This document shows, piece after piece, positions 19,193 through 28,031 of a stretch of 64,000 nucleotides of DNA. The DNA is taken from NCBI RefSeq assembly GCF_018736045.1, contig NZ_CP076132.1:2403501-2467500 (forward strand). Direction: 5' to 3'. The notes beneath the pieces were generated by a model that was not told where the DNA came from, did not search any database, and saw nothing but the letters and a program-made list of their open reading frames with translations. The number at the start of each line of letters is the position of its first letter. The stretch's first letter is position 1. The stretch comes from Flammeovirga yaeyamensis. Its GTDB lineage: Bacteria > Bacteroidota > Bacteroidia > Cytophagales > Flammeovirgaceae. A program made the translations under genes and the position numbers.

Positions 19193-19469
19193 TAAATTAA
19201 AAAATGGTCAATGCTTGTTCCTAAAGATATATCTTACCACAGTCAAGTTGTCGCAAGATACAAAATAAGTATTGAATTGTTTAGTGAGTTGTTTTGATAA
19301 ATTATCATCAAATTTTATCTATTTCTTAGAATTATACTTTAATTCAAGTTATATTCATTTCGAATTACAGAAATCTTAAATTAGTTATTATGATCATTTT
19401 AACACGATGATGAATATAATTTTTTTAATCAAATTCTGGTTTTTTACTTAAATACAATACATATATTCA

Positions 19470-20357
19470 ATGAATTCAATTCAACCCATCGATTTAAATT
19501 TTTTAGAATGTAAAGAAGCCATCGCCTCTTACCTTATTGAAACTTCAGAAGGACCAATTTTAATTGAAACTGGACCTCATTCAACTTATCCAATCCTAAA
19601 AGAAGCTATAAAAAAGCAAGGTTATGAAATAGAAGACATCAAACATGTTTTTATTACACACATTCATTTAGATCATGCAGGAGCAGCTTGGAAGTTTGCT
19701 GAACATGGAGCGAAAGTTTATTTACATCCTTTTGGTGTTAGACATATGGCCGATCCTTCTAAATTAATGGCTTCAGCTAAAATGATTTATAAGGACGATA
19801 TGGATAGATTATGGGGAGAGATGCATGAAATTCCTGAAGATCTATTGATCGCTCCAGAAAACGGGTCTACGATAAAAATAGGTGATGTTGACGTTACTGC
19901 TTGGTTTACACCGGGACATGCAAATCATCATATCGCATGGCAGATTGAAGACTTTTTATTTACAGGAGATGTGGCTGGTGTTAAAATAGGAGATGGCCCT
20001 GTTGTGGCTCCTTGTCCTCCTCCAGATATCAATTTAGAGAAATGGCAGGCATCAATTGATTTAATTCGTAAAATTTCTCCATCTAAATTATACTTAACTC
20101 ACTTTGGTGTCGTTACTGATGTAGTGAATCACCTCATTGCACTTGAAAAAGACTTATATAAAGTTGCAGAAATTGTGAAAAACTACAGCGAAAACGACTA
20201 TTCTCTAGAAAAAATGGAAGAACTTTTCACAACATATGTAAATAATGAGTTAAAATCATTAGGTTTGAAGGATGAAGCGCTCAAACAATATGATGCTGCC
20301 AACCCACCTTTTATGAGTGTGGCGGGATTATTGCGTTATTGGAAAAAAAAGAACTAA
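19470..20357 (+). CDS. Metallo-beta-lactamase-fold hydrolase
   Basis: Cytoplasmic binuclear-metal hydrolase of the MBL superfamily, 295 residues. The metal motif THIHLDHAG places ligands at His64, His66, Asp68 and His69; further ligands are in FTPGHANHH near 149, FTGDVAG near 165 and the final LTHFG near 211. The extended C-terminal helical part (about 225-295) resembles glyoxalase-II-like or other uncharacterised MBL groups. The start ATG is followed 24 bases after the stop by the exchanger gene on the same strand, so the two may be co-transcribed. The substrate cannot be told from sequence. Confidence 0.85.
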   Translation: MNSIQPIDLNFLECKEAIASYLIETSEGPILIETGPHSTYPILKEAIKKQGYEIEDIKHVFITHIHLDHAGAAWKFAEHGAKVYLHPFGVRHMADPSKLMASAKMIYKDDMDRLWGEMHEIPEDLLIAPENGSTIKIGDVDVTAWFTPGHANHHIAWQIEDFLFTGDVAGVKIGDGPVVAPCPPPDINLEKWQASIDLIRKISPSKLYLTHFGVVTDVVNHLIALEKDLYKVAEIVKNYSENDYSLEKMEELFTTYVNNELKSLGLKDEALKQYDAANPPFMSVAGLLRYWKKKN

Positions 20358-20380
20358 TAAGTCAAATAGATTAACAAAGA

Positions 20381-21547
20381 ATGGATATTTTTTTCGGTCT
20401 ACTCATTATTTTTATTGCTTGTATTGTCATCTGGAAAGCGTGTGATGGATTTGAAGATGCCTCTGGATTTCTGGGTAGAAATATGAAAGGTGGTGTGAAG
20501 GGAGCTACAATCGATGCTATAGGTAGTTCGATGCCTGAACTTTTTACTACTTTTTTCTTCTTGGTTATTGCAGGTGATGCCAAAGGTTTTGCCAGTGGTA
20601 TTGGTACTACATCAGGTAGTGCAGTTTTCAACATCATGATTATCCCAGCCGCGGTAATAATTAGTGTTATTGTAATTAATAGAACAGTTAGCTTTATTAA
20701 TGTCAATCCAAAGGTTATTTTACGTGATGGTATCGCTTTGATGCTAGCCATTTTATGTTTAATCATATTTGTTTCAGAAAATGAGCTGACATGGAAACAT
20801 GGGGCTTTTCTAATGAGTTTATATGTGGTTTACGTTGTTTCTTTACTATTCATCAAAATGGATGACCATGGTGACGAACACGATGATTATGAATATGAAG
20901 CAGGTGAAGGTGGACGTTTAAAAGCATTATTGCATTTAGATTTGTCTCATGCAATCATTGGCAATAAAGAAATGAATACTGGTAGAGCTTGGTTCTTGCT
21001 ATTAGCTTCTACTGGAATTGTAGGTGCTGCTTGTCATTACCTTACAATTGGATGTGAAATGCTTGGACACGGTATGGGATGGGATATGTATATCGTAGCA
21101 TTAATCTTTGCCGCAGCTGCTACTTCAGTGCCGGATACTATTATCTCTGTAAAAAGTGCCAACAATGGTGCATACAATGATGCGATTTCAAACGCTCTAG
21201 GGTCTAATATTTTTGATATCTGTTTTGCATTAGGAATGCCTTTAACAGTATATACATTAATGAATGGATCTATTCCAATGGAAGGTGATGATACAATGGC
21301 TTTTATCGGTCAGTTTAGAATTATACTACTAATTCTGACAGGTGTATCCACTCTTATTTTCTACATAGGAGCAAAGAGAAAACGTTTGGGAGCCAAAAGT
21401 GGTTATTTCCTCGTAACATTGTATGTAGTATTCATTATTTATACTCTTGCCTATAGATATAGCCCAGAGGCTATTAGCGGTATTCAAGATGCCTTATTGC
21501 AGATCAATGATTTTCTAGTGAATCTTAACCCTTTCCATAAGGTTTAA
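20381..21547 (+). CDS. Sodium/calcium exchanger (CaCA family)
   Basis: Inner-membrane cation antiporter. The two inverted alpha-repeats are visible: AIGSSMPELFTTFFFLVIAG near 47-66 with GIGTTSGSAVFNI near 73, and AAATSVPDTIISVKSANNG near 246-264 with ISNALGSNIFDICFALGMP near 270-288. The conserved Glu of the first repeat (PELFT) is present and the second repeat has Asp (PDTI) at the matching place. A cytoplasmic acidic loop rich in Asp/Glu/His (about 163-180, MDDHGDEHDDYEYE) separates the halves. 388 residues, about ten helices. It follows the MBL hydrolase by 23 bases and ends at a terminator. Confidence 0.9.
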   Translation: MDIFFGLLIIFIACIVIWKACDGFEDASGFLGRNMKGGVKGATIDAIGSSMPELFTTFFFLVIAGDAKGFASGIGTTSGSAVFNIMIIPAAVIISVIVINRTVSFINVNPKVILRDGIALMLAILCLIIFVSENELTWKHGAFLMSLYVVYVVSLLFIKMDDHGDEHDDYEYEAGEGGRLKALLHLDLSHAIIGNKEMNTGRAWFLLLASTGIVGAACHYLTIGCEMLGHGMGWDMYIVALIFAAAATSVPDTIISVKSANNGAYNDAISNALGSNIFDICFALGMPLTVYTLMNGSIPMEGDDTMAFIGQFRIILLILTGVSTLIFYIGAKRKRLGAKSGYFLVTLYVVFIIYTLAYRYSPEAISGIQDALLQINDFLVNLNPFHKV

Positions 21548-21571
21548 GGTTTAATAAAATATCTAATCAAG

Positions 21572-21612
21572 AAAGAGGTTGTTTCATAATTCAATGAATC
21601 AACCTCTTTTTT
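21572..21612 (+). terminator. Terminator of the exchanger gene
   Basis: Outer stem AAAGAGGTTG / CAACCTCTTT with an inner TCAT/ATGA pairing, followed by a T run. Confidence 0.85.
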
Positions 21613-21892
21613 ATTATTTCTTATATATAGAAGTAGACAAATTAATTGATAAGACCATAAATTGATGATTTACTATCATATTAAGTAATGCCTCATTGTT
21701 GTTTTTTTATCAAGGACTAAATAAAGTTATCGGAAAGACGCTAATTCTAGAAGGAATCTTTGATGTATTACGAAGAATTATCTAATGACAAAGAGATTGA
21801 ATTTACTTAAATATTGATACAGAATCATTTATATAATTGCTTTAATATCTCAATAAGTCTAGAGACTATTTGATATTCACCCTTGATATATA
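21613..21892. other. Convergent intergenic region, no gene recognised
   Basis: About 280 AT-rich bases between two terminators. The longest protein-like stretch is a short plus-strand frame ending at about 21784 (text near its end GKTLILEGIFDVLRRII) without ATG; too short to call. No repeat, tRNA or promoter pair seen. Confidence 0.4.
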
Positions 21893-21934
21893 AAAAAAGA
21901 CATTGCCTCTTTATATGTAAAATGACAATGTCTT
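21893..21934 (-). terminator. Terminator of the unknown secreted-protein gene
   Basis: Minus-strand stem AAGACATTG / CAATGTCTT with a 20-base loop and a T run (the plus strand reads seven A at 21893-21899), 22 bases after the stop. Confidence 0.75.
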
Positions 21935-21956
21935 ATATATGTGTTATTCTTTATTA

Positions 21957-22769
21957 TTAAGAACCGTGATTTTTTATCTCTTTTAGAATTTCAGCATATG
22001 CATAATTAATAGATTCTTGCATGATGTTTAAGGTCTTTTCACCATCATAAGTATGCCATTTATTAATATATGACCTTAGGGTATTATCTGAAGTTCCTGT
22101 GAATACATACATCATATTAGCAATTTGATTCGTCATCATCACTTGTTTGTATTGATCTGTGAACATCCCTTCTGTATTACTAATAATTTCACTTTCGACT
22201 TTTTTCTGATCAGTAGGCAGATGTTCGTTTATTCCAAGAGAAACATCAACTAAAGTATGATACAAAACACTTTCTGACATTCTACCAATTTTAAGTAATT
22301 GGTAAATGTTGACACATAGGTTAAATCTTTCTTGATCAACACTATGCATGTCGAAATTGTTGACATACTTTGCTTTGTCTATTTTTTCAAAACGAGTTAA
22401 AGATCTATTTCTTGTGCCATGGATATCCTCGTTAATGGGATTCTCTAAGAATAAAATAGATTTATTCAGTAAGTCTTCATTAACTTGAGTCGCTATGTAC
22501 TCTGTTATATGATGATTTACATTTTTATTAGTGAGATAAAGTTTAATAATCGCTTTAATCTCTAATTCTGATGGAGCATTTTCAATAAATAGAAATTCTT
22601 CATCAACTTTTGCAGATGCAATTTCATCAGTTTGCCTTGTGTAATCAGTTAATCCACTTAATCGAAGAAATTCTTGTGCTTTTTTTTGTCTAACACTCTG
22701 AGCGTTAAGATCTATACACACTAAAATAGAGCACAGAGAGATTAGATACTTTAAATATTTGTAGTTCAT
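21957..22769 (-). CDS. Secreted protein of unknown function
   Basis: 270 residues with a signal peptide (about 1-23, ending DLNAQ) and a mature part predicted largely helical. I do not recognise a family with confidence. The start of the mature protein (KKAQEFLRLSGLTDYTRQ) and the later repeated helical text faintly recall DUF2059-type periplasmic proteins, but key residues cannot be checked by eye. It lies 87 bases downstream of the MBOAT acyltransferase on the same strand and ends at its own terminator, so it could be co-transcribed and take the place usually held by an AlgJ/SGNH partner, though it lacks any GDSL-like motif. Confidence 0.65.
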   Translation of the reverse strand: MNYKYLKYLISLCSILVCIDLNAQSVRQKKAQEFLRLSGLTDYTRQTDEIASAKVDEEFLFIENAPSELEIKAIIKLYLTNKNVNHHITEYIATQVNEDLLNKSILFLENPINEDIHGTRNRSLTRFEKIDKAKYVNNFDMHSVDQERFNLCVNIYQLLKIGRMSESVLYHTLVDVSLGINEHLPTDQKKVESEIISNTEGMFTDQYKQVMMTNQIANMMYVFTGTSDNTLRSYINKWHTYDGEKTLNIMQESINYAYAEILKEIKNHGS

Positions 22770-22856
22770 TATCAGTTGTTATAATCGAATGAATTGGGTA
22801 AAAGTAAGCTATTGTAAAGTTGAACAATACCTATATGTAAATATACGTGAATGTGA

Positions 22857-24362
22857 TTAGAATTGAAAATAAATAAACGGTTGTATGTCAGAAGATCTAC
22901 TTTGAAATAAAATAAACCCTACAAAAAATAAGAATGCTGCTTTAGCAAAATCAGGCATTGTGATGAATTCTAAGGCTAATTTATCTTTCCAATGTTGTGG
23001 AATCCAGTGGATAAAGAAGCCAAAACCCATTACAATGAAAACATATTTGTATGCCATAATTACCTCCAAAGCAATAGAAAGATCCATGTTTGTTAAAATC
23101 TGACTAATCATACTATTTGCGTGTTGCATGTCCTCCGCTCTGAAATATATCCAAGCATAACACACAAAGTGAAATGTTATGATACCACCGATTATATTTT
23201 GATATTTAAAATGCCCAATTTTTTTTCCAGCATACTCCATCCAAAGTTTATGTATTGCCAAAGCACCTCCATGCAAACATCCCCAAATTATAAATCTGAA
23301 ATGAGCACCATGCCATAATCCACCTAATAACATTGTAATAAATAGATTGATGTATGTTCTTACTTTTCCTTTTCTATTTCCGCCTAGTGGTATGTATAAA
23401 TAATCTCTTAGAAAGGAAGATAGGGAAATATGCCATCTTCTCCAGAAATCCGTGATGTCAGTTGCTTTGTAAGGCGAGTTAAAGTTGAGTGGTAATCGGA
23501 AACCTAATAATAAAGCCACTCCAATAGCAATATCAGTATAGCCCGAGAAATCGCAATAAATTTGAATGGCATAGCCATATGTGGCCATTAAGTTTTCAAA
23601 ACCAGAATAGGACCAAGGTGACTCAAATATTCTATCCACAAAATTAATAGAGATATAATCGGAGATCATTATTTTTTTGACAAGCCCAGCTGCTATTAAA
23701 AATAATGCATGTCCATACTCACTTTCCTTTAGTTTATATTGTTGATGAATTTGAGGGATAAACTCAGAGGCTCTAACAATTGGACCCGCTACTAATTGAG
23801 GGAAAAAACTAACAAAAAGTGCGAAATCCCATATGTTGTCCACTGGTTTGATGTCGCCTCGATAAATATCAACCGAATAACTAATAGTTTGGAATGTATA
23901 GAAAGAGATACCTATCGGAAGGAAAATATTCGATGTATCCATTCCGGCATCAAAAAGACTATTGAAAAAGGCGGCTAAATAATTTTCTTGTTCTATTTCT
24001 AAATTGAATAAAGTATTCAACCCATCAGTAAAGAAGAAGGTATATTTAAAATAGGCCAGTAAGCTTAAATTTATGACAGCACTTATAGAGACAAGCAGCT
24101 TTCGTGTTTTCTTATCGTTAGAATCAAATATCTTTTTACCTATATAGTAGTCTATTATTGTTGAAAAAAGTAAGAGTACAAAATAAAAACCACTCGACAT
24201 GTAATAGAAATACAAACTCGCTAAAAGCAAAAGAACATTTCTAGTCGTGATATTTTTATAAATAAATTGATATATCAGTATAATGGAACCAAAAAGGACC
24301 CAAAAAAGAACTTGTGTAAATAATAATGGACTGTTTTCGTGATAGGTAACTAACTCTAACAT
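22857..24362 (-). CDS. MBOAT-family membrane O-acyltransferase (AlgI-like)
   Basis: Polytopic inner-membrane enzyme that passes acyl (usually acetyl) groups across the membrane to a polysaccharide or other acceptor. 501 residues, about 11-12 helices. Signatures: LLFSTIIDYYIGKKIF near 65-80, ISFYTFQTISYSVDIYRG near 152-169, FFPQLVAGPIVRASEFIP near 187-204, NFNSPYKATDITDFWRRWHISL near 300, and the catalytic His351 in GGLWHGA. AlgI-type genes normally sit with an AlgJ/AlgX or SGNH-hydrolase gene; none is next to this one. The only same-strand neighbour is an unknown secreted protein 87 bases downstream. Confidence 0.92.
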   Translation of the reverse strand: MLELVTYHENSPLLFTQVLFWVLFGSIILIYQFIYKNITTRNVLLLLASLYFYYMSSGFYFVLLLFSTIIDYYIGKKIFDSNDKKTRKLLVSISAVINLSLLAYFKYTFFFTDGLNTLFNLEIEQENYLAAFFNSLFDAGMDTSNIFLPIGISFYTFQTISYSVDIYRGDIKPVDNIWDFALFVSFFPQLVAGPIVRASEFIPQIHQQYKLKESEYGHALFLIAAGLVKKIMISDYISINFVDRIFESPWSYSGFENLMATYGYAIQIYCDFSGYTDIAIGVALLLGFRLPLNFNSPYKATDITDFWRRWHISLSSFLRDYLYIPLGGNRKGKVRTYINLFITMLLGGLWHGAHFRFIIWGCLHGGALAIHKLWMEYAGKKIGHFKYQNIIGGIITFHFVCYAWIYFRAEDMQHANSMISQILTNMDLSIALEVIMAYKYVFIVMGFGFFIHWIPQHWKDKLALEFITMPDFAKAAFLFFVGFILFQSRSSDIQPFIYFQF

Positions 24363-24537
24363 TTATAAAATTTGTGTGTTGAAAAAAATCACAAAAAAAT
24401 TATTGATCGTTTGATCGTATAAAAAATGAATATCAGACAAATTACTAACTTTTTTTAGTTGAATTATAGAATAAAGTATTTATTTTTCAGATCTAGCTTT
24501 ATAATTAAGCAGTTGTACAGATCGAAATAGCATAAAA

Positions 24538-25941
24538 ATGGCTAAAAAAATAAAAACAGCATACTTCTGTCAGAATTGTGGATTTGAATCTCCAAAATGG
24601 CAAGGGAAATGCCCTGCTTGTAATGAGTGGAATACTTTTGTTGAGGAACTTCAGAAAGAAGAGGCACCCAAAAAAGGGGATTGGAAGATGAGTTCTAATC
24701 CTAAATCAGGAGGGTATGTGAATGTGGGAGCTGAAACGGCAAAACCTACTAAAATAACTGAAGTAAAGTATGAGAAGGAAGCGAGGATCATCACTTTAGA
24801 CGAAGAACTGAATAGAGTTTTAGGGGGAGGAATTGTTCCTGGATCTGTGGTAATGATAGGTGGAGAACCTGGAATTGGTAAATCGACTTTAATGCTTCAG
24901 ATTGCTTTATCACTTAATGACAAACAAGTGCTTTATGTGTCGGGAGAGGAATCGGGACAGCAGATTCGACAAAGAGCGGAAAGAATCCCTTTTTCATCCG
25001 AAGAAACTTATGTATTGACTGAGACTGATACTTCAAAGATATTCGCTCATGTTGAAAAAATGACGCCTGATGTAATGGTGATTGATTCCATACAGACTTT
25101 GGTGTCCCCATTTTTAGAGCAAGCAGCAGGTAGTGTGTCTCAAGTAAAAGAATGTGCGGCGGAGTTAATTCGATTTGCAAAAGACACAGGTACTCCTGTT
25201 TTAATGATTGGCCACATAACAAAAGAAGGAAGCTTGGCTGGTCCAAAAGTATTAGAGCATATGGTAGATACCGTACTTCAATTTGAGGGAGATCGACATA
25301 TGAGTTACCGTATTTTGAGAACGGCAAAAAATAGATTTGGGTCAACATCCGAATTGGGTATTTATGAAATGATCTCATCGGGGTTAAGACAAGTAAGTAA
25401 CCCTTCGGAAATATTGCTTTCTCAAAGAGACGATGGACTAAGTGGAATCGCAATTGGTACAGTTATGGAAGGTAATAGACCATTATTGGTAGAAATACAA
25501 TCATTAGTAACACCTTCAGTATACGGTAATCCTCAAAGAAGTTCTACAGGATTTGATGCGAAACGATTAAATATGCTTTTAGCCGTATTAGAAAAAAGGT
25601 CCGGTTATAAACTCAATTTCTCTGATGTGTTTATCAATATAACAGGAGGATTGAGAGTAGAAGACCCGGCAATAGATCTTGCAGTTGTCGTTTCTTTAAT
25701 TTCTTCATTTGAAGATATTGCTATTGAATCGACTACTTGCTTTGCTGCAGAAGTTGGGTTAGGTGGTGAAGTGAGAGCAGTTTCAAGAATTGAAAATAGA
25801 ATTTCTGAGGCAGAAAAATTAGGATTCAAAGAAATGTTTATATCAAAATACAATACAAAAGGTATAGACTTTTCTAAATTAAAAATGAAGGTGATACCAG
25901 TTGGAACAGTAGCCGAATTGGCAGAAAAATTATTTACATAA
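24538..25941 (+). CDS. radA: DNA repair/recombination protein RadA (Sms)
   Basis: RecA-like DnaB-type ATPase that promotes branch migration in recombinational repair. 467 residues, normal length. N-terminal zinc finger C-x2-C (CQNCG) and C-x2-C (CPACN) at about 10-30; Walker A GGEPGIGKSTL near 104-114; Walker B VMVIDSIQTL near 178; the RadA-specific KNRFG motif near 261; C-terminal Lon-protease-like domain from about 330 (DVFINITGGLRVEDPAID). It is followed 5 bases later by the OmpA-family gene, so the two may be co-transcribed. Confidence 0.97.
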   Translation: MAKKIKTAYFCQNCGFESPKWQGKCPACNEWNTFVEELQKEEAPKKGDWKMSSNPKSGGYVNVGAETAKPTKITEVKYEKEARIITLDEELNRVLGGGIVPGSVVMIGGEPGIGKSTLMLQIALSLNDKQVLYVSGEESGQQIRQRAERIPFSSEETYVLTETDTSKIFAHVEKMTPDVMVIDSIQTLVSPFLEQAAGSVSQVKECAAELIRFAKDTGTPVLMIGHITKEGSLAGPKVLEHMVDTVLQFEGDRHMSYRILRTAKNRFGSTSELGIYEMISSGLRQVSNPSEILLSQRDDGLSGIAIGTVMEGNRPLLVEIQSLVTPSVYGNPQRSSTGFDAKRLNMLLAVLEKRSGYKLNFSDVFINITGGLRVEDPAIDLAVVVSLISSFEDIAIESTTCFAAEVGLGGEVRAVSRIENRISEAEKLGFKEMFISKYNTKGIDFSKLKMKVIPVGTVAELAEKLFT

Positions 25942-25946
25942 AATTC

Positions 25947-27854
25947 ATGAAGTACCTTTTAATAGTAATTTCATTACTAATCACTGCATCAACTTTTACT
26001 TCTGCTCAAAACAGTAGCAAAGCGAATAAATTTTTTGTAAAAGCAGAAGAAGCTATTCGTTTAAGACAGTTAGAAGATGGGAAAGCGCTGTTATATAAAT
26101 CTATAGATGCTGATAGTACTTATGGAGATTCTTATTATTTGTTATCTTATTTATACATACTAGAAAAAGATTATCAAAAATCAAGAGACTTGTATGAAAA
26201 GTTGATGGAGTGTTGTGCTGATAATCCGAAATATTTGCTAGCACATTTATCTTTAGCACAATTTGAATGGTCAAAAGGAAATTATAAAAGTGCATTAGGT
26301 TATGCTAATGATTTTTTGAACTTCAAACCTGATAGAAAGTTATATAGAGAAGTTAAAACAGCGCATCGAATTATTGCATCATGTGATTATGCCATAGCAA
26401 ATATGGGAAATAAACTACCTTATGCGCCTATTAATCTCGGCGCTGAAGTCAATGTTCACGATCAGCAATATTTTCCAGCTATCACAGCGAATGGTCAGGA
26501 AATGTATTTTACGGCAAGAGATGAAAAGACAGATGAAAACATCTATCGTATTCAAAAGGTAGATGGGGAATGGGCGTCTCCCGAAGAGGTGACAGAATTA
26601 AATACCAAGTTTAATGAAGGAACTTGTTCTATATCAGCCGATGGATCATTTATCATTTTTACTTCATGTGAAAGTACGAGAGAGTTGCCAGGCTATGGTA
26701 GTTGTGATTTATTTATGGCAAGAAAAGTCGGGGATCAGTGGTTGAAACCAAGAAACCTTGGACCAAATATTAATTCTAGAGATTGGGAATCACAACCTTC
26801 GCTTTCTGCAGATGGAAGAGTTTTATATTTTGTTTCTGATCGACAAGGAGGAATGGGGAAAAAAGATATTTGGGTGTCTGAGTTAGGTTCAAATGGACAA
26901 TGGATGCCTGCCAAAAATCTAGGCGATCAGATAAATACAACAGAAGATGATATTTCTCCATTTATTCATGCCAATGGGAAAACTCTTTATTTTTCATCAA
27001 AAGGCCATTTAGGATATGGAGGCTTGGATATTTTTAAGTCAGAAAAAGAGGGAATTAACCGTTGGTCAAAAGTAGAGAATATCGGTTATCCGGTAAACGA
27101 TCATACCGATCAAGTAGCCTTAATTGTAGGAGCAGACGGTACGAAAGGATATTTTTCAAAAGAAGAAATACAAGAAGATGGCTCAAGGAATAGTCATCTA
27201 GTTTCTATTGATATACCAAAAGATGCACAGCCATTAACAGTAAGTGGTTATTTAGAAGGGGTAGTTTATGATGCTATTACTAAGAAACCTTTAAAGGCAG
27301 AATTAGAGTTAAAACTTCTTGAGACAAAAAAGACAGAATCTACTTTATTATCTGATGAGAAATCGGGTAAATATTTGATCGTGTTAAACCAAAATGAAGA
27401 GTATGCTTTATATGTATCAAGACCAGGTTATTTATTCCAAAGTTTAACTTTTGATACTCATGATATGGGAACAGAAGGAAAAACAATGGATATATTTTTA
27501 GATAGAATAGAAAAAGGAAAAAATGTGACCCTCAATAACATCTTTTTCGATTCTAATAAATATGATCTTAAACTGAAGTCTCAGACAGAATTGGATAAAG
27601 TGTTGTTGTTTATGCAGAAAAACAAAGATATTAATGTTGAAATTGGTGGGCATACAGATAATATTGGTAACGATAATTATAATTTGGATTTATCTCAAAA
27701 AAGAGCGGAAGCCGTGGTACAGTATCTAATTGATAAAGGAATAGACTCCAATAGATTAACAGCCAAAGGTTATGGAGAGAAAAAGCCAATTGATAATAAT
27801 ACGACAGATGAAGGAAGAACCAATAATCGTAGAATTGAATTCTTAATTCTATAA
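25947..27854 (+). CDS. OmpA-family protein with TPR, beta-propeller and CRD domains (PorE-like architecture)
   Basis: Envelope protein of 635 residues. Order: signal peptide (1-20, no lipobox Cys), TPR-like helices (about 25-150), a PD40/WD40-type beta-propeller (about 165-400, blades such as CSISADGSFIIFTS, PSLSADGRVLYFVSDR and PFIHANGKTLYFSSKG), a carboxypeptidase-regulatory-like fold (about 430-510, LEGVVYDAITKKPLKAELEL) and an OmpA C-terminal peptidoglycan-binding domain (about 520-635, VEIGGHTDNIGNDNYNLDLS, GYGEKKPIDNN). This is the architecture of PorE of the Porphyromonas type IX secretion system, but several paralogues with the same layout exist in Bacteroidota, so T9SS membership is only a possibility. 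It lies 5 bases after radA. Confidence 0.88.
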   Translation: MKYLLIVISLLITASTFTSAQNSSKANKFFVKAEEAIRLRQLEDGKALLYKSIDADSTYGDSYYLLSYLYILEKDYQKSRDLYEKLMECCADNPKYLLAHLSLAQFEWSKGNYKSALGYANDFLNFKPDRKLYREVKTAHRIIASCDYAIANMGNKLPYAPINLGAEVNVHDQQYFPAITANGQEMYFTARDEKTDENIYRIQKVDGEWASPEEVTELNTKFNEGTCSISADGSFIIFTSCESTRELPGYGSCDLFMARKVGDQWLKPRNLGPNINSRDWESQPSLSADGRVLYFVSDRQGGMGKKDIWVSELGSNGQWMPAKNLGDQINTTEDDISPFIHANGKTLYFSSKGHLGYGGLDIFKSEKEGINRWSKVENIGYPVNDHTDQVALIVGADGTKGYFSKEEIQEDGSRNSHLVSIDIPKDAQPLTVSGYLEGVVYDAITKKPLKAELELKLLETKKTESTLLSDEKSGKYLIVLNQNEEYALYVSRPGYLFQSLTFDTHDMGTEGKTMDIFLDRIEKGKNVTLNNIFFDSNKYDLKLKSQTELDKVLLFMQKNKDINVEIGGHTDNIGNDNYNLDLSQKRAEAVVQYLIDKGIDSNRLTAKGYGEKKPIDNNTTDEGRTNNRRIEFLIL

Positions 27855-27884
27855 GACTTCTTTCAAAGAAATATACTTATACAA

Positions 27885-27912
27885 TAACCTCGAATTATTT
27901 TCGGGGTTTTTT
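27885..27912 (+). terminator. Terminator of the radA-OmpA unit
   Basis: Stem AACCTCGA / TCGGGGTT with one wobble pair, a 7-base loop and a T run. Confidence 0.8.
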
Positions 27913-27998
27913 GATACAATTTTTTACCATATCAACATCAAAAACACTCTAGAAATGATTATTATATCCTTAAAGACCTATTTAATATTCTTTTCTTC

Positions 27999-28006
27999 TA
28001 TTTTTG
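27999..28006 (+). promoter_or_regulatory. Perfect -7 element upstream of the second ABC-F gene
   Basis: TATTTTTG matches TAnnTTTG exactly, 26 bases before the start codon. No good TTTG lies at the -33 distance, so it is a partial match. Confidence 0.4.
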
Positions 28007-28031
28007 TTGAGAAGTTAAAATAAAAGATAGG

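Noticed and set aside
21675-21784. Short plus-strand frame ending in a protein-like stretch in the 21.6-21.9 kb gap
   Set aside because: Under 40 codons, no ATG, no promoter; I could not link it to a transposase or other remnant. Chance in AT-rich DNA is adequate.
24914-25453. 179-codon minus-strand ORF inside radA
   Set aside because: Antisense shadow of a clear radA reading frame, with no independent signals.
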